Assembly (NCBI RefSeq): GCF_022664465.1
Contig: NZ_JAKREV010000001.1
Span: 930,001 to 994,000 of the forward strand
Direction of reading: 5' to 3'
DNA: 64,000 nt
DNA from: Sphingomonas hankookensis
GTDB lineage: Bacteria; Pseudomonadota; Alphaproteobacteria; Sphingomonadales; Sphingomonadaceae
Below are positions 62,189 to 64,000 of this stretch, piece after piece. Every line of letters begins with the position of its first letter. Position 1 is the stretch's first letter. The notes beneath the pieces were generated by a model. That model worked only from the letters and a program-made list of their open reading frames with translations. It did no database searches and was not told the DNA's origin. The position numbers and the translations under genes are program-made.

Positions 62189-64000
62189 TCAAAAGCCGAG
62201 TCGCACCGCTTGGCACGGCTTCACGGCCACTTCGGCCCGGAGCCGTTCCACCAGCTCCAGCGCATCCGCCGCAGGCCAGTGGCGCAACTGCCGGGCTACC
62301 ATTGCGAAGTCGCCCGGGGTGAGCCCTTCGACATCGGCAAGGCTGCCGGGCGCAGGCTTGCCGAAGAAGCGCCGAAATGCAGCGGCAGCACGCTCGGTCC
62401 CAAGCGGTTTCAACCGCAACTTGAAGACGAACCGCCGCAGCGTGGCGGGATCGAGTCCGGCCTCGTGGTTCGTCGCCGCGACGACCGGCAACGGGTGCAG
62501 GTCGAGCCACGTCAGCAATTCGTTGACCTGCTCCACCTCCCAGCTCGACCGCGCCGTGCTGCGGTCGAAGAGTAGCGAATCCGCCTCGTCGAACAGCAAA
62601 ACCGCCTCACGCCGCCGGGCCTCGGCGAACGCAGCGGCGATCTGCGCCTCGGTCTCGCCGACCCATTTCGACAACAGGTCGGACGCGCGTTTCACCAGCA
62701 ACGGTCGGTCGAGCGCACGCGCGAGATGGTGGGCGAAGGCCGTCTTGCCGGTGCCGGGTGGCCCCGTCAGCACCAGCGACACATCACTCGCGCCGTCCGC
62801 CGCCATGGCCGCGAATAGGCGATCGACCGGTCGATCGGCCTCGAACAGGTCGAGATCGAACGCCGCCGGGCCCGGTGGCGGCAAGGTGCCGCCGCGCAGC
62901 GCGCTTACCAGCGCCTCGGCCGCGACGCTCCCGCCATCCGCTTCGCCCGCGAGCTTGCCCGCACGAGTCGCCATCCGCAGGACGGTCGCCGCTTCCGGCG
63001 CGGCGTCGAGCAGCGTGGCGAAGCCGGGGCCGGGCGTCACCCGTTCCTCCTGTGCCATCCGGTCGAGCATCGCCGCCGCCGCCGCGCGCGACGGCAGGTC
63101 GAGCCGCAGCACGAAGCTCATCCGCCGCAGGATCGCCGCGTCGACATTGCCGATCGCGTTGGTCGTCCAGATCACCGGCACCGGGTTCGCCTCCAGCAGC
63201 CGGTTGACGAAGACCTTGCTGCCCTCGCGCCGGCTGAACCAGTCGCCGCCCGACGACGGACTGGCATCGCCGATCAGATCCTCCATTTCGTCGAACAGCA
63301 GCACCGCAGGTCCGCGCCCGCCGAGCAGGCGTTGCGCCAGCGCGAGCGCGGCGACACGCTCCCACCGGCGCGGCTCCTCGCCATCCTCGTCCGCCTCACC
63401 CACGCCGTGCAGCACCGATCCCGTGGCGGCCGCCAACGTGCGCGCCAGTTCGGTCTTGCCGGTTCCGGGCGGGCCGTAGATCAGGATATTGATCCCTTCC
63501 GCCCGCGCACCCAGCGCACCGCGCAGCAGGCGGACGAGAAAGTCGATCGGCTCGACATGCGCGAAGGCGTCGAGATCGAGCGTCGCGGTCTGTCGCCGAC
63601 CGATCAGCGTGTCGAGCATCGCCTCGTCGCTGGTCGGCGCCCGATCGAGCAGGCGCTGCAACGTCCAGCGAACCTCCACGTCCACCTCGCCCTCGCGCGT
63701 GGCGGTGAAGCACGCGAGGCCGAGCCGCGTGACGGCACCCTGCCGCGCCGCACGTTCGGCATCCTGCGTCGCGGCCCCGGCCATCTCGCCGAGCAGTTGT
63801 GGCAGATCCTGCCCGTGACGGCTGAGCAAGCGCACCAAAGTACCGATGCGGGGCAGGCGGTCGCACGCGACCATCAGGCGCAGCAACGCCGCATCGACCG
63901 GCGACAACACCAGCAACCGGGCCAGCGTATCCGCGAGTTCTAGCGCCTCCGCCCGTACCGGCGCACCACGCGGGGCGGCAAGACCTGCCAGCAGGGTTTC
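62189..64000 (-). CDS. Tandem AAA+ ATPase, 5' end beyond the window
   Basis: The frame is open to the last base, so the N terminus is missing; 603 residues are visible. Two AAA+ modules follow a helical N-terminal region of about 150 residues. Module 1 has Walker A Y-G-P-P-G-T-G-K-T and Walker B L-L-F-D-E-M-E-D. Module 2 has G-P-P-G-T-G-K-T and L-L-F-D-E-A-D-S. Both match the classical FtsH/CDC48-like clade in spirit. No protease or membrane segment is seen in the visible part. Such tandem ATPases remodel or unfold protein partners, but the target is unknown. A TTG at 63916 could serve as a start, but the frame and helical character continue upstream of it, so a truncation at the window edge is more likely. 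Confidence 0.8.
   Translation of the reverse strand, partial: ETLLAGLAAPRGAPVRAEALELADTLARLLVLSPVDAALLRLMVACDRLPRIGTLVRLLSRHGQDLPQLLGEMAGAATQDAERAARQGAVTRLGLACFTATREGEVDVEVRWTLQRLLDRAPTSDEAMLDTLIGRRQTATLDLDAFAHVEPIDFLVRLLRGALGARAEGINILIYGPPGTGKTELARTLAAATGSVLHGVGEADEDGEEPRRWERVAALALAQRLLGGRGPAVLLFDEMEDLIGDASPSSGGDWFSRREGSKVFVNRLLEANPVPVIWTTNAIGNVDAAILRRMSFVLRLDLPSRAAAAAMLDRMAQEERVTPGPGFATLLDAAPEAATVLRMATRAGKLAGEADGGSVAAEALVSALRGGTLPPPGPAAFDLDLFEADRPVDRLFAAMAADGASDVSLVLTGPPGTGKTAFAHHLARALDRPLLVKRASDLLSKWVGETEAQIAAAFAEARRREAVLLFDEADSLLFDRSTARSSWEVEQVNELLTWLDLHPLPVVAATNHEAGLDPATLRRFVFKLRLKPLGTERAAAAFRRFFGKPAPGSLADVEGLTPGDFAMVARQLRHWPAADALELVERLRAEVAVKPCQAVRLGF

Overview
The window is GC-rich (roughly two thirds G+C), tightly packed chromosomal DNA from what is most likely a sphingomonad-type alphaproteobacterium. 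This placement is an inference. It rests on the TonB-dependent receptors with sphingomonad-style plug domains, the housekeeping block dnaJ-like/yihY/fabI/GNAT/aroC, an AmpG permease, and several families of short GC-rich palindromic intergenic repeats. No rRNA, tRNA, transposase, integrase or attachment site was recognised.

Layout. 0-9 kb is mostly core metabolism: purA, a small exported Thr/Pro-rich protein, the leftward operon dnaJ-like > yihY > fabI > GNAT > aroC, a DUF4197 lipoprotein and a flavin monooxygenase. 9-18 kb, leftward: a beta-propeller diguanylate cyclase, an amino-sugar kinase translationally coupled to quinone-dependent D-lactate dehydrogenase (dld), and a TonB-dependent receptor. 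18-26 kb, rightward: an acylase, an N-acyl-D-amino-acid deacylase, DgcN, DgcA, a glutamate-type symporter and a LysR regulator, almost all with overlapping stop/start codons. 26-29 kb, leftward: a serine beta-lactamase-like hydrolase coupled to AmpG. 56-62 kb, rightward: a second TonB-dependent receptor, a sodium:solute symporter, murQ and a GntR regulator. Together these flanks look like a programme for scavenging peptidoglycan-derived D-amino acids, muropeptides and amino sugars. The kinase and dld sit at one end, and MurQ, which would link them, sits at the other.

The centre (29.2-55.9 kb) is a defence locus and the most notable part of the window. cas3 (leftward) is separated by a 167-bp divergent region from a rightward string of eleven genes. 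The first four are a class 1 DISARM set: drmD (SNF2 helicase), drmMI (adenine methylase), drmA (helicase) and drmB (DUF1998). The next seven are a complete type I-E Cascade/adaptation set: cas8e, cse2, cas7e, cas5e, cas6e, cas1e and cas2e. A 97-bp leader and a 91-repeat, 90-spacer CRISPR array with an exact 61-bp period follow. DISARM therefore lies inside the CRISPR-Cas locus, between cas3 and cas8e. The fifth canonical class 1 DISARM gene, drmC (phospholipase D family), is absent and cas8e occupies its place. Overlapping or nearly overlapping genes run from drmD to cas2e, so DISARM and Cascade may share one transcript of about 18.4 kb.

The window ends inside a leftward tandem AAA+ ATPase gene, preceded by a short remnant of a flavin monooxygenase gene.
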